A DNA stretch of 64,000 bases, from contig DATFFH010000077.1 in assembly GCA_035250245.1 (NCBI GenBank), forward strand, positions 62,001-126,000, read 5' to 3'. Position 1 is the stretch's first letter; each line of letters starts with the position of its first letter. This DNA comes from Luteimonas_C sp035250245. Its GTDB lineage: Bacteria > Pseudomonadota > Gammaproteobacteria > Xanthomonadales > Xanthomonadaceae. This document shows positions 43,160-54,476 of the stretch, in pieces. The position numbers were made by a program, and so were the translations under genes. The notes beneath the pieces were generated by a model that made no database searches, was not told where the DNA came from, and saw nothing but the letters and a program-made list of their open reading frames with translations.

Positions 43160-45775
43160 ATGTCTTCCCACATCTCTTCCGATCGTTGGATCGTGCTCAA
43201 GTTCGGCGGCACTTCGGTGTCGCGTCGCCACCGCTGGGACACCATCGGCCGGCTGGCGAAACGCCGCGCGGAAGACAAAGGCGCCCGCGTCCTGGTGGTT
43301 GTGTCCGCGTTGTCGGGCGTGACTAACGAACTGCAGGCGATCGCCAACGGCGCCGACGACACTGCCGCGCGGATCGCGGCCCTGGTCGAGCGGCACCGGG
43401 CGTTCGCGCAGGAATTGGAGCTGGATCCCGACACGGTCTTGGGCGCCGGACTGGCCGCGCTGCAGGCTTTGCCCGCGGATGGGCGCGCTGCGTCGCGGCC
43501 GCTGGATTGGCAGGCCGAAGTGCTGGCGCAGGGCGAATTGCTGTCTTCCAAGCTCGGCGAGGCCTACTTGCGAGCCTCCGGGCTCGACATCCAATGGACC
43601 GACGCACGGGATTGGCTCGAAGCCGTTTCGCTGCCCAACGCCAGCGTCTGGTCGCAGCGCCTGTCGGTGAATTGCCGCAGCGAATCCGACCCGGCCATGC
43701 GCGAGCGCTTCGGCGCATTGCCGACCCGCCTGCTGATCACCCAAGGCTTCATGGCGCGCCACGCCGACGGCGGCACCGCCATCCTCGGCCGCGGCGGCAC
43801 GGACACCACGGCCGCGTACTTCGGCGCGCTGCTCGGTGCGCAGCGGGTCGAGATCTGGACCGACGTGCCCGGCATGTTCAGCGCCAATCCACGCGAAGTG
43901 CCCGAGGCGCGCCTGCTGACTCGGCTGGATTACGCCGAAGCGCAGGAAATCGCCACCACCGGCGCCAAAGTGCTGCATCCGCGTTCGATCAAGCCCTGTC
44001 GCGACGGCGGCGTGCCGATGGCCATTCTCGATACCGAGAATCCGGATCTGCCCGGCACCAGCATCGACGGCGCCGCGCTCACCGTGCCGGGCGTCAAGGC
44101 GATCAGCCGCCGCAACGGCATCGTATTGGTGTCGATGGAAAGCATCGGCATGTGGCAGCAGGTCGGCTTCCTGGCCGACGTGTTCGAACGCTTCAAGCGC
44201 CACGGCCTGTCGGTGGACTTGATCGGATCGTCCGAAACCAACGTCACCGTGTCGCTGGACCCCAGCGAAAACCTGGTCAGCACCGACGTGCTGGCGAAAC
44301 TTTCGGCGGACCTGGCCGAAATCTGCCGGGTCAAGGTGATCGCCCCCTGCGCGGCGATCACCCTGGTCGGCCGCGGCATGCGCTCGCTGCTGCACAAGCT
44401 GTCCGACATCTGGGCCGCGTTCGGCAAGGAGCGCGTGCATCTGATTTCGCAGTCGTCGAACGATCTCAACCTGACTTTCGTGATCGACGAGGCCGATGCC
44501 GACGGCCTGCTGCCGCACCTGCACGCCGAGCTGATCCGCGGCGGCGCGATGCCGGTGCAGGATGCGACCGTGTTCGGCCCCAGCTGGCGCGACATCTTCC
44601 AAGGTCCGGCCGCGCCGGCGCCGGTACCGTGGTGGCATGCGCGGCGCGAACGCCTGCTGCGCATCGCGGACGCGGCCACGCCGCGCTACGCCTACGACCT
44701 GTCCGTCGTGCGCGAACGCGCGCGTGCGCTGAACGCGGTCGACGCGATCGACCGGCGCTTCTTCGCACTGAAGGCCAATCCGCATCCGGACATCCTGCGC
44801 ACGCTGTACGCGGAAGGCTTTGGATTGGAATGCGTTTCGCAGGCAGAGCTGGACCATGTGTTCGCCACGGTGCCCGGGATCGATTCGTCGCGCGTGCTGT
44901 TTACGCCCAGCTTCGCGCCGCGCGGCGAGTATGAAGCCGCGTTCGCGCTCGGCGTCACGGTCACACTCGACAACGTCGAAGCGTTGCGCAACTGGCCGGA
45001 AGTCTTCCGCGGCCGCAACCTGTGGGTGCGGCTGGACCTGGGCCGCGGCGAGGGCCATCACGCCAAGGTCAAGACCGGCGGCACCGCGTCGAAATTCGGC
45101 CTGCCGTTGGCGGCGCTGGACAAGTTCGTCGCTGCCGCGCGCGCCATCGACGCGCGCATCGTCGGCGTACATGCGCATCTGGGCAGCGGGGTGGATTTGC
45201 CCAAACATTGGCAACAGGTCTATGCCGAACTGGCCGGATTGGCCGACGGCATCGGCACGGTCGAGACCATCGACATCGGCGGCGGATTGCCGATTCCGTA
45301 CAAGCCGGACGCGGTCGCGTTCGACGTCGCCGCCTGGGCGCAGGGTCTGGCCGAGATCAAGGCGGCGTATCCGCGCTACCGGCTCGCGATCGAGCCAGGG
45401 CGTTACATGGTCGCCGAATCGGGCGTGCTGCTGCTGCGCGTGACCCAGGTCGTGGAAAAGGACGGCGTGCGTCGCGTCGGCGGCGATGCGGGCATGAATG
45501 CTTTGATGCGGCCGGCGCTGTACGAGGCTTATCACGGCATCCACAACCTGTCGCGGCTGGACGATGCGCGCAAGGTCGCGTTCGACGTGGTCGGGCCGAT
45601 CTGCGAATCCGGCGACGTGCTCGGCCACGCGCGCTGGCTGCCCGAGGCCACGGCCGAAGGCGACGTGCTGCTCGTGTCGGATGCCGGCGCTTACGGTTTC
45701 GTGATGGCCAATCGCTACAACCTGCGCGAGTTGCCGCAGGAAATCGCCTTCGATGGTGAGCGCGATGACGCCTAA
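43160..45775 (+). CDS. lysAC: LysAC, bifunctional aspartate kinase/diaminopimelate decarboxylase
   Basis: This is an 871-residue fusion. The N-terminal aspartate kinase (about 1-460) has KFGGTS (14-19), GRGGTDTTAAYF and two ACT regions. The C-terminal PLP-dependent DAP decarboxylase (about 480-871) has the PLP lysine K538 (FFALKANPH), HLGSG and C815 in the CESGD active-site motif. It thus carries the first and last steps of lysine synthesis. The fusion is known in Xanthomonas and Xylella. It heads an operon with murL and murD2, and the next gene overlaps its end. Confidence 0.94.
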   Translation: MSSHISSDRWIVLKFGGTSVSRRHRWDTIGRLAKRRAEDKGARVLVVVSALSGVTNELQAIANGADDTAARIAALVERHRAFAQELELDPDTVLGAGLAALQALPADGRAASRPLDWQAEVLAQGELLSSKLGEAYLRASGLDIQWTDARDWLEAVSLPNASVWSQRLSVNCRSESDPAMRERFGALPTRLLITQGFMARHADGGTAILGRGGTDTTAAYFGALLGAQRVEIWTDVPGMFSANPREVPEARLLTRLDYAEAQEIATTGAKVLHPRSIKPCRDGGVPMAILDTENPDLPGTSIDGAALTVPGVKAISRRNGIVLVSMESIGMWQQVGFLADVFERFKRHGLSVDLIGSSETNVTVSLDPSENLVSTDVLAKLSADLAEICRVKVIAPCAAITLVGRGMRSLLHKLSDIWAAFGKERVHLISQSSNDLNLTFVIDEADADGLLPHLHAELIRGGAMPVQDATVFGPSWRDIFQGPAAPAPVPWWHARRERLLRIADAATPRYAYDLSVVRERARALNAVDAIDRRFFALKANPHPDILRTLYAEGFGLECVSQAELDHVFATVPGIDSSRVLFTPSFAPRGEYEAAFALGVTVTLDNVEALRNWPEVFRGRNLWVRLDLGRGEGHHAKVKTGGTASKFGLPLAALDKFVAAARAIDARIVGVHAHLGSGVDLPKHWQQVYAELAGLADGIGTVETIDIGGGLPIPYKPDAVAFDVAAWAQGLAEIKAAYPRYRLAIEPGRYMVAESGVLLLRVTQVVEKDGVRRVGGDAGMNALMRPALYEAYHGIHNLSRLDDARKVAFDVVGPICESGDVLGHARWLPEATAEGDVLLVSDAGAYGFVMANRYNLRELPQEIAFDGERDDA

Positions 45776-46258
45776 GGCCGGGTTGGTCGCGGCTTGCGGC
45801 ATGACGGCGGCGGTCTTCGTCGTCGTCGCCTACGTCGCGATCGGCGTGCTCAGCGGCGCGCCGTGGTCGGACTGGCCTACGAACGCGCGCTCGGCGCTGG
45901 GCATTGCGCCGGCCGCGGCTTTGACCGCCGCCACGGCGGCTTGGTTGGTGGTGGGTTGGCGCGAAGGCGTCGATCTGCAGCGCAAATGGACCGCGCTCGG
46001 CATGGCGGTCAAGACAGTGGGATTGGCCTTCCTGATGTTCCCGGTGTTCGTATTGCTGGCCTTGGTCGTGGCGGAGGTGCTGGATCAGGCTTTCGCTACG
46101 GAGCCGGGCACGTTCCGCGAAGCCTGGGTGTGGATGCCGTCGATCGCCGTCTACGCCCTCATTTTCGGCCTGATGTTCGGCGCTTTTCCTGCGCTGGCGG
46201 CCGCTACTCTTTTTTGTCGCCGTTATCTGCGGCTGACGGCAACCGGACTTAAAACGCA

Positions 46259-46262
<4 letters not shown>
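45765..46262 (+). CDS. Hypothetical membrane protein in the lysAC-murL operon
   Basis: This is a 165-residue protein with about four membrane helices (roughly 7-28, 44-64, 80-105 and 124-150). No family is recognised. The ATG at 45765 has a GGTGAG site and overlaps the lysAC end by 11 bases; ATG 45753 would add four residues. Its TGA overlaps the murL start in ATGA. Position suggests a role linked to wall-precursor or lysine metabolism, but that is inference. Confidence 0.75.
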
Positions 46263-47792
<1,530 letters not shown>

Positions 47793-47812
<20 letters not shown>

Positions 47813-49193
47813 AATCGGGCGGCTTGAAGGCCAGCGCGTCGCGCTGTGGGGCTGGGGCCGCGAGGGCAGGGCGGCATACCGCGCGATCCGTTCGCGGCTG
47901 CCCGCTGCGGCGCTGACGCTGTTCTGCACTCCCGACGAAACCGGCGATGCCGCGGCTTTGGGCGATAGCCTGCTGACGGTCGAGACCGATGCGAGCGCAG
48001 GACGCTTGTCCGCCTTCGACGTCGTGGTCAAATCGCCCGGCATCAGCCCGTACAAGCCCGAAGCGCTGATCGCGGCGCACGAGGGCACGCGCTTCATCGG
48101 TGGCACCGCGCTGTGGTTCGCCGAACGGCCGGACGAGCGCGCTGTCTGCGTCACCGGTACCAAGGGCAAGAGCACCACGACCGCGCTGCTGGCGCATCTA
48201 CTGCGCGCCGGCGGACATCGCGCCGCCTTATGCGGCAACATCGGATTGCCGCTGCTGGAATTGCTGGATGCGCAGGCCGACTATTGGGCGATCGAGTTGT
48301 CCAGCTACCAGACCCGCGACGTGGCGGGTTCCGGTGTGCGCCCGCAAATCGCGGTAGTGACCAATATTTTTCCGGAACATCTGGATTGGCACGGCAGCGA
48401 ACAGCGCTATGTCGAAGACAAACTCGCACTGCTCACCGAAGCCAAGCCGCGGATCGCGGTGCTGAATGCCCAGGATCGGCGTCTGGCGACCTTGTCGTTG
48501 CCCGATAGCGAAGTGCGCTGGTTCGGCCGCGAAGACGGCTGGCATTTGCGCGGCGACGATCTGTATCGCGGCGCCGATTTCGTTTTCGATACGCGCACGG
48601 TTCCGCTGCCGGGCCGCCACAACCGCGGCAATTTGTGCGCCGTCTTGACCGCGATCGAGGCGCTGGGGCTGGATGCCGCGGCATTGGCGCCGTTCGCGCA
48701 AAGCTTCGCGCCGCTGCCGCACCGGCTGCAGACGCTCGGCGTTCGCGATGGCATCGCCTACGTCAACGATTCGATCAGCACTACGCCGCACGCCAGCCTG
48801 GCAGCGCTGGACGTGTTCCGCGGCCGCCGCGTCGCGATCCTGCTCGGCGGCCACGACCGGGGTATCGATTGGTCGGATTTCGCCGAATCGATCGGAGCCA
48901 ATCCGCCGGTCGCTGCGGTGACGATGGGCCAGAACGGGCCGCGCATCCATGCTTTGCTGGAAGAGCCCGCGCGGCGTTGCGGCTTCCGACTGCTTGCTGC
49001 CGAAGGCCTGAAACAAGCGGTCGAACAAGCGCGCGAGTCGCTGGCGGGCGAGGGCGTGATCCTGCTGTCGCCCGGCGCGCCGAGCTTCGGTCCATACCGG
49101 GACTACACCCAGCGCGGCCGCCACTTCGCGCAGCTGGCCGGCTTCGATCCGGATATCATCGCTTCGATCCCCGGCCTGGGGATTTCTTTGTAG
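47793..49193 (+). CDS. murD2: MurD2, UDP-MurNAc-L-Ala--L-glutamate ligase
   Basis: This is a 466-residue Mur ligase. The N-terminal Rossmann-type domain starts ALWGWGREGRAAYRAI, the ATP-binding loop is VTGTKGKST (120-128), followed by ELSSYQ and NIFPEHLDWH, and the C-terminal domain has ILLGGHDRGIDW. MurD2 adds L-Glu instead of D-Glu; the coupled murL makes the epimerisation, which supports MurD2 over MurD. The GTG start at 47793 overlaps murL by 20 bases. The TAG stop is supplied by the head of a REP. Confidence 0.9.
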
Positions 49194-49348
49194 AGCGGAG
49201 CTTGCTCCGCTGCTTTAAAGCCCTCCCCTTCAAGGGGAGGGTTGGGTGGGGATGGGTTTTCGTCGCGACATGAAACCCATCCCCATCCCGGCCTTCCCCT
49301 TGAAGGGGAAGGAGACAAGCAAGGGCAGCGGAGCAAGCTCCGCTCTAC
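49190..49348. repeat. Nested repeat: family C pair containing a family E element
   Basis: Outer inverted copies of GTAGAGCGGAGCTTGCTCCG enclose an inner inverted pair (CCCTCCCCTTCAAGGGGAGG at 49221 and CCTTCCCCTTGAAGGGGAAG ending about 49312). The inner arms also carry GGGATGGGTTT against AAACCCATCCCC. Two families are nested cleanly. The outer left head provides the murD2 stop. Confidence 0.88.
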
Positions 49349-49378
49349 AAAGCGAAACCCTACCCGCTGGAGGTTGTC

Positions 49379-50170
49379 ATGCGCTGTTCGTTACTCGCTG
49401 TCGCGCTGTCGTGCTGCTCCCTGTCCGCTTTCGCCGCGATGAAATCCGAACCGACCGAATACAAAGTCGGCAACGACAGCTTCAGCGGCTACCTGGTCTA
49501 CGACGATGCGGTAAAGGAAAAGCGCCCGGGTCTGGTGATGGTTCCCAACTGGCTGGGCGCGACCCAGGATTCGGTGGAGAAAGCCAAGAAGATCGCCGGC
49601 GACGACTACGTGATCTTCATCGCCGACGTCTACGGCAAGAGCGTGCGGCCGAAGAACGCGAAGGAAGCCGGCGAGCAGGTCCGCAAGAGCTATTCCGACG
49701 GCGGCACCACGCTGCGCGCCCGCGCCCAAGGCGCGGTCGACACGCTCAAGGCGCAGGCCGGCAAGTTGCCGCTGGACGCGTCGAAGATCGGCGCTTTCGG
49801 CTTCTGCTTCGGCGGATCGGTGGCGTTGGAGCTGGCTCGTTCGGGTAGCGACATCAAGGGTGGCGTAGTCAGTCTGCACGGCGGGCTCGAAGCCTACGTA
49901 CCGGTCAACGGCGGCAAGATCAATACGCCGGTACTGGTGCTGAACGGTGCCGACGATGCCGGCGTCACCGATGAGAACATCGTTGCTTTCGAGAAAGAGA
50001 TGGACGCGGCCAAGGCGGATTGGCAGTTCGTCGATTTCAGCGGCGCGGTACATTGCTTCACCCAGCCCGAGTCGAACGACGCGCCGAACTGCGTCTACAA
50101 CGAGAGAGCGGCCAAGCGGGCGTTCCGGATGATGGACGACTTCTTCGAGGAACAATTCGCGGCGAAGTGA
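49379..50170 (+). CDS. Exported dienelactone hydrolase family protein
   Basis: This is a 263-residue protein with a signal peptide (about 1-19). The nucleophile is C143 in GFCFGG, the cysteine typical of dienelactone hydrolases, with the acid in LNGADDAGVT and the histidine in SGAVHCFTQP. The substrate is unknown, and no chlorocatechol genes are nearby. Export distinguishes it from classic ClcD/TcbE enzymes. The ATG follows GGAGG. Confidence 0.88.
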   Translation: MRCSLLAVALSCCSLSAFAAMKSEPTEYKVGNDSFSGYLVYDDAVKEKRPGLVMVPNWLGATQDSVEKAKKIAGDDYVIFIADVYGKSVRPKNAKEAGEQVRKSYSDGGTTLRARAQGAVDTLKAQAGKLPLDASKIGAFGFCFGGSVALELARSGSDIKGGVVSLHGGLEAYVPVNGGKINTPVLVLNGADDAGVTDENIVAFEKEMDAAKADWQFVDFSGAVHCFTQPESNDAPNCVYNERAAKRAFRMMDDFFEEQFAAK

Positions 50171-50176
50171 TGCTTT

Positions 50177-50406
50177 CCTCTCCCCTTGTGGGGTGAAGGG
50201 GCATTGCTTGCGAATCGCAGATTCGTATGCCCCTGAACGCCTTCGCGTGAGCGAAGGCAGGGACGCGGAGCGGGATGCCCGAAGGGCAGGAGAGGGGGCG
50301 CGAAGCGCAGCGAGCGTGCCTTTGATCTGCTTGCGGCTCTACGCGAAAAGCCGAACCCTCTCCCTGGCGCTTCGCGCCTGTCCCTCTCCCGCAAGGGGAG
50401 AGGGAC
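50177..50406. repeat. Composite palindromic repeat, family E long form
   Basis: The element starts CCTCTCCCCTTGTGGGGTGA and ends CCCTCTCCCGCAAGGGGAGA, with internal hairpins (CGCCTTCGCGTGAGCGAAGGC and GGCGCTTCGCGCC) and an inserted GGGGCAT...ATGCCCC dyad. About 100 bases near its 3' end match 25824-25974 closely. It separates convergent genes. Confidence 0.82.
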
Positions 50407-50408
50407 TT

Positions 50409-50432
50409 GTAGAGTCGAGCTTGCTCGACTGC
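50409..50432. repeat. Single REP, family C variant
   Basis: GTAGAGTCGAGCTTGCTCGA followed by CTGC. It is the GAGTCGAGC form, whose two stem changes (C to T, G to A relative to GAGCGGAGC) are compensated across the stem. It abuts the long family E element and lies 12 bases from the prenyltransferase stop. Confidence 0.82.
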
Positions 50433-50443
50433 TTTTCTTGAAA

Positions 50444-51460
50444 TCAGTGTTTGCGATCGATCGCGTAATGCGCCAAGCCGCGCAGCGCGGCGACGGCTTC
50501 GTTCTCTTGCAAGCCGTTTAGGGCTTGCTCCGCCGCGAAGGCGTATTGCTCAGCGCGCGAATGGCTGTATTCCAGCGCGCCGGTAGCGGCGATCGCCGCC
50601 TGCACTTCCGGCATGGCCGAAACATCGCCGCTTTCGACGATCCCGCGCAGCCGCGAAGCGACCTCCGCCGGGCTGTGCGCGATCGCATGAATCAACGGCA
50701 ACGTCGCCTTGCCCTCGGCTAAATCGTCGCCCAGATGCTTGCCCAGCGCGGCTTCGTCGGCGCTGTAGTCGAGCACGTCGTCGGCGATCTGGAACGCGTA
50801 GCCCAGGTTCATGCCGTAGTCGTGCAGCTTCTGCTGCACCACTTCGTTGGCGCCGGACAGCAAGGCGCCCAAACGTGTCGCCGCCGCGAACAGCACCGCG
50901 GTCTTGCGTTCGATCACGCGCAGATAAGCCGCTTCGTCGGTATCGGGATTGCGCACGTGCAGCAGCTGCAGTACCTCGCCTTCGGCGATGGCGTTGGTGG
51001 TGTCGGCCAGGATCCGCATCACTTCGATCCTGTCCAGCTCCACCATCAGCTGGAAACTGCGCGAATACAGGAAGTCGCCGACCAGCACGCTCGGCGCGTT
51101 GCCCCACAGCGCGTTGGCGGTCTTGCGGCCGCGGCGCAGGTCGGATTCGTCGACCACGTCGTCGTGCAGCAGGGTGGCGGTATGGATGAACTCGATCACC
51201 GCGGCCAGCTGGTGCGCGTCGGCGCCCGCATGGCCCAGCGCGCGCGCGGCCAACAGCAACAGCATGGGACGCAGCCGCTTGCCGCCGGCAGCGACGATGT
51301 GCTCGCCGATCTGGTTGACCAGGACGACGTCCGAAGCCAGGCGGCGGCGGATCAGCGCATCGACCGCAGACATGTCCGCGGCCGCCAAGGCCTGGATCTC
51401 GGGCAGGCCGAGGGTGGGGCGCGATTCGGGCCGTTGCAGGCGGGAACTTGCGGAATCCAT
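50444..51460 (-). CDS. ispB: Polyprenyl diphosphate synthase (IspB-type)
   Basis: This is a 338-residue all-trans prenyltransferase. The first and second aspartate-rich motifs are DDVVD (100-104) and DDVLD (227-231), with GGKRLRP (59-65) and the GDF/FQL helix between them. It is similar to octaprenyl diphosphate synthase, which makes the ubiquinone side chain; chain length cannot be fixed from sequence. It is divergent from ssb. ATG 51460 is chosen over a longer, unsupported frame. Confidence 0.88.
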   Translation of the reverse strand: MDSASSRLQRPESRPTLGLPEIQALAAADMSAVDALIRRRLASDVVLVNQIGEHIVAAGGKRLRPMLLLLAARALGHAGADAHQLAAVIEFIHTATLLHDDVVDESDLRRGRKTANALWGNAPSVLVGDFLYSRSFQLMVELDRIEVMRILADTTNAIAEGEVLQLLHVRNPDTDEAAYLRVIERKTAVLFAAATRLGALLSGANEVVQQKLHDYGMNLGYAFQIADDVLDYSADEAALGKHLGDDLAEGKATLPLIHAIAHSPAEVASRLRGIVESGDVSAMPEVQAAIAATGALEYSHSRAEQYAFAAEQALNGLQENEAVAALRGLAHYAIDRKH

Positions 51461-51576
51461 GGGGCGGGTCGGTCGGAAAATGCCGATTATCCTTGAAAAG
51501 TCCGTGCCCAACGATTCAGAAAAGCCCGATCCGCCCCAGCGCCATAGGCTTACGCCCGAGCCGGGCGGGGCGCGGC

Positions 51577-51582
51577 TATAAT
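51577..51582 (+). promoter_or_regulatory. Possible -10 element of ssb
   Basis: A perfect TATAAT sits 45 bases before the ssb start. No good -35 is seen at 16-18 bases, so this is only a partial promoter call. Confidence 0.4.
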
Positions 51583-51627
51583 TCCCGGGTGCCGCCCGAT
51601 CCGGGCGCGCAAAGATAAGGAAACAGC

Positions 51628-52101
51628 ATGGCCCGCGGCATCAACAAGGTGATCCTGGTAGGCAACCTCGGCAACGATCCGGAAACCAAGTACACGCAGG
51701 GCGGCATGGCGGTCACTACCGTCAGCCTGGCCACCACCAGCGTGCGCAAGGATCGCGACGGCAATACTCAGGAACGCACCGAGTGGCACCGGGTGAAGTT
51801 CTTCGGCAAGCTCGCCGAGATCTCCGGCGAATACCTGCGCAAGGGCCGTCAGGTGTACGTGGAAGGTTCGATCCGCTACGACAAGTTCACCGGCCAGGAC
51901 GGCCAGGAACGCTACATCACCGAGATCATCGGCGATGAGATGCAGATGCTCGGCAGCGGCGAAGCCCGCGGCGCCGGCGGTCCTTCCGAGCGCAGCGAGC
52001 GCCCCGCTTCGCGCCCGGCGCCCGCGCAACGCCGCGAGCCCGCTTCGTCGTCGGCGCCTCCGCCGATGGACGACTTCGCGGACGACGACATTCCGTTCTG
52101 A
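51628..52101 (+). CDS. ssb: Single-stranded DNA-binding protein
   Basis: This is a 157-residue OB-fold protein. ARGINKVILVGNLGNDPETKYT begins the fold, with WHRVKFFGKLAEI and YVEGSIRY as DNA-contact strands. A Pro/Ser/Arg linker (about 110-145) follows and the acidic tip DDFADDDIPF (148-157) recruits partners to forks. It is essential for replication and repair. A family C REP pair follows. Confidence 0.95.
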   Translation: MARGINKVILVGNLGNDPETKYTQGGMAVTTVSLATTSVRKDRDGNTQERTEWHRVKFFGKLAEISGEYLRKGRQVYVEGSIRYDKFTGQDGQERYITEIIGDEMQMLGSGEARGAGGPSERSERPASRPAPAQRREPASSSAPPPMDDFADDDIPF

Positions 52102-52140
52102 TCCGCCTCGCGTATCGAAGCGGCTCCATTCGCTTTTTTT

Positions 52141-52217
52141 GTAGAGTCGAGCCTGCTCGACTGCTCTTCCTTCACGCGTAGGCGAAGCGAAAAGCAGTCG
52201 AGCAGGCTCGACTCTAC
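52141..52217. repeat. REP pair, family C variant
   Basis: Inverted copies of GTAGAGTCGAGCCTGCTCGA (then CTGC) enclose about 28 bases. It lies between the convergent ssb and DUF2167 genes and has a T-run just before the head, so could terminate ssb transcription. Confidence 0.88.
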
Positions 52218-52242
52218 GATCGCTCGAACTCCTGCTTCGCGG

Positions 52243-53139
52243 TCAGGCCGCGTCCTGCTTGTTGCGGCCGAACAAGCCCAGGATCTTCTTGCCGAACGCG
52301 AGCAGCACCAGCGCCAGCGGGATCAGCAGTTTCTTCAGGCCCAGCAACAGCACGCCCAGCTTGGCCAGCAGGCCCGACTTGGCTGCGATACCGCCGCCGA
52401 TCAGCGCCGCGACGCCGTACCCGGCCAGCTTGTCCGTGGAAGAATCGTAGTCGGCGTAGCGCGCTCCCGCGTCGAATTCGGTCATCGGCAGCAGTCGCTG
52501 CATGCCGGTGCGGACGGTGTCCAGTTCCGACATGCCGGAAACGGCATTCAAGCTGAGATAGCCGTGCCGTCCGAGCACGCGGATGTCGTAGTTGAGCGTG
52601 TGCTGATCGCTGCCTTCGAACGCGAGTTCCTTGGCCCAATACAATTTTTTGCTGGCGCCGTCGTAACGCGGCGGCACGGCCCAGCCGACCAGGTCGACGG
52701 TTTCGTAGCCGGCCTTTTTGCGCTCGGCGTTCTCGTCGGCGGTGCCCTGCTTCATTTCTTTCAGCAGTTCGTCGTAGTCGGTCTTGGCGGCGTCCTCGTC
52801 GGAGACGTAGCCATCGTCGGCGTAGGTGACGACTACCGCCCAGGATTCATCGCTGTCCAACGGCGTCGCGGTCGGCACCACCAGGCCGAGTACGCTGTCG
52901 TCGGGCGGGTTGCGCCAGAACTCCTCCAGCACGCGACGCGCATCGGTCTTGTCCAGATAGCGGAACTCGGAACCCAGGCGGAAATGCGCCTTGGCTTCCG
53001 ACACGACGATTTCGCCGCTGCGGAAATGCAGCGAATCGACGAAGGCCTTGGCCTGAGCGGCGCCGTCGTCGGCGCTTTCCTCGGCGAGTGCGCCGCCCGC
53101 GACGGCCAGCAGGCCGCACAGCAACATCCTTGCGAACAT
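52243..53139 (-). CDS. DUF2167 family membrane protein
   Basis: This is a 298-residue protein with a signal peptide (about 1-19, ending ALA-EES), a periplasmic domain with features of DUF2167 (PLDSDESWAVVVTYADDGYVSDEDAAKTDYDELLKEMK and VGWAVPPRYDGASKKLYWAKEL), and two C-terminal helices (about 232-250 and 255-288) ending GRNKQDAA. The function is unknown. ATG 53139 is chosen because it starts the signal peptide. Confidence 0.83.
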   Translation of the reverse strand: MFARMLLCGLLAVAGGALAEESADDGAAQAKAFVDSLHFRSGEIVVSEAKAHFRLGSEFRYLDKTDARRVLEEFWRNPPDDSVLGLVVPTATPLDSDESWAVVVTYADDGYVSDEDAAKTDYDELLKEMKQGTADENAERKKAGYETVDLVGWAVPPRYDGASKKLYWAKELAFEGSDQHTLNYDIRVLGRHGYLSLNAVSGMSELDTVRTGMQRLLPMTEFDAGARYADYDSSTDKLAGYGVAALIGGGIAAKSGLLAKLGVLLLGLKKLLIPLALVLLAFGKKILGLFGRNKQDAA

Positions 53140-53416
53140 ATAGCCCCCTGGTCGGGCGTCCCCACGCCCCATGAAAAGTGTGCAGGGGCACCCCGGCGGG
53201 CGCAACCGGATGCCGCTTCCGGTGCGTCTAGCTGTCGGATTGTGGCGCCCAGCTGACCGGCGCGCCGCCGCCGCACCGACGCGGCATCGGCCTTCGGTTA
53301 CAATGCCGAGAGGCGGGTAATCGCGCCATAAGATACTGATCTTGCTTAAGAAATGACTATCTGCAAACCAGGAATTTCGGCCTTCCCCGGGGCCGGGCAA
53401 CAGAAGGAATGATGGC

Positions 53417-54472
53417 GTGCAAACTTGGTTGGTAACCGGCGGCGCCGGTTTCATTGGTGGCAATTTCGTGCTCGAGGCGGTGGCCGACGGCATCAAGATC
53501 GTCAATCTCGACGCGCTGACCTACGCCGGCAACTTGGATACTTTGTCGTCCATCGACGGTCATGACGGTCACAGGTTCGTGCAGGGCGACATCGGCGATC
53601 GCGCATTGGTCGCGAAGCTGCTGGAAGAGCACCGGCCGCAGGCCATCGTCAATTTCGCCGCCGAAAGCCACGTCGACCGTTCGATCGAGGGCCCCGCCGC
53701 CTTCGTCCAGACCAACGTGGTCGGCACCTTGGCCCTGCTCGAGGCGGCCCGCGATTATTGGAAGGGCTTGCAGGGCGAAGAGAAGACGGCGTTCCGTTTC
53801 TTGCACGTCTCCACAGACGAAGTCTACGGTTCGCTCGGCGACAGCGGCAAATTCAGCGAAACCACCCCGTACGCGCCGAACTCGCCTTATTCGGCTTCGA
53901 AAGCGGCGTCGGATCACCTGGTGCGCGCCTTCCACCACACCTACGGCCTGCCGGTGCTGACCACCAATTGTTCCAACAATTACGGGCCTTACCAGTTCCC
54001 TGAAAAATTGATCCCGCTGGTGATCGCCAAGGCTATCGCCGGCGAACCGCTGCCTGTTTACGGCGACGGTAAGAACGTACGCGACTGGCTCTACGTAGGC
54101 GACCATTGCGCCGCTATCCGCACCGTGCTCGCGCGCGGCCGCGTGGGCGAGACCTACAACGTCGGCGGCGATGCCGAACGCCAGAATATCGAAGTGGTCG
54201 AAACGATCTGCGCGCTGCTGGATGAGCGCCGCCCGCGCCAGGACGGCAAGCCGCGCAGCTTGCAGATCGCCTTCGTGAAGGATCGTCCGGGACACGATCG
54301 GCGTTACGCCATCGACGCTTCCAAACTGCAGAACGAACTGGGTTGGAAGCCGGCGCATACGTTCGAACGCGGCATCGCCGCCACCGTCGATTGGTATCTG
54401 GACCGCCAGGATTGGGTCAAGCGCGTGCTGGACGGCAGCTATCGTCTGGAACGCATCGGTCAGGAGGCGTGA
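53417..54472 (+). CDS. rmlB: RmlB, dTDP-glucose 4,6-dehydratase
   Basis: This is a 351-residue short-chain dehydrogenase-fold enzyme. The NAD-binding GGAGFIGGN is at 8-16, the catalytic YxxxK is Y158-x3-K162 (YSASK), STDEVYG carries the T/D/E of the dehydratase site, and NNYGPYQFPEKLIPL is typical. It makes dTDP-4-keto-6-deoxy-glucose for rhamnose. The start is GTG. It is first in rmlBACD; promoter elements in the 277-base upstream gap were not resolved. Confidence 0.94.
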   Translation: MQTWLVTGGAGFIGGNFVLEAVADGIKIVNLDALTYAGNLDTLSSIDGHDGHRFVQGDIGDRALVAKLLEEHRPQAIVNFAAESHVDRSIEGPAAFVQTNVVGTLALLEAARDYWKGLQGEEKTAFRFLHVSTDEVYGSLGDSGKFSETTPYAPNSPYSASKAASDHLVRAFHHTYGLPVLTTNCSNNYGPYQFPEKLIPLVIAKAIAGEPLPVYGDGKNVRDWLYVGDHCAAIRTVLARGRVGETYNVGGDAERQNIEVVETICALLDERRPRQDGKPRSLQIAFVKDRPGHDRRYAIDASKLQNELGWKPAHTFERGIAATVDWYLDRQDWVKRVLDGSYRLERIGQEA

Positions 54473-54476
54473 TGCA

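Noticed and set aside
42185..45802. A 1205-codon minus-strand frame antisense to lysAC
   Set aside because: Only its last part (phzF-like, from 43060) has protein-family features. The rest is a high-GC shadow of lysAC, which carries intact catalytic motifs.
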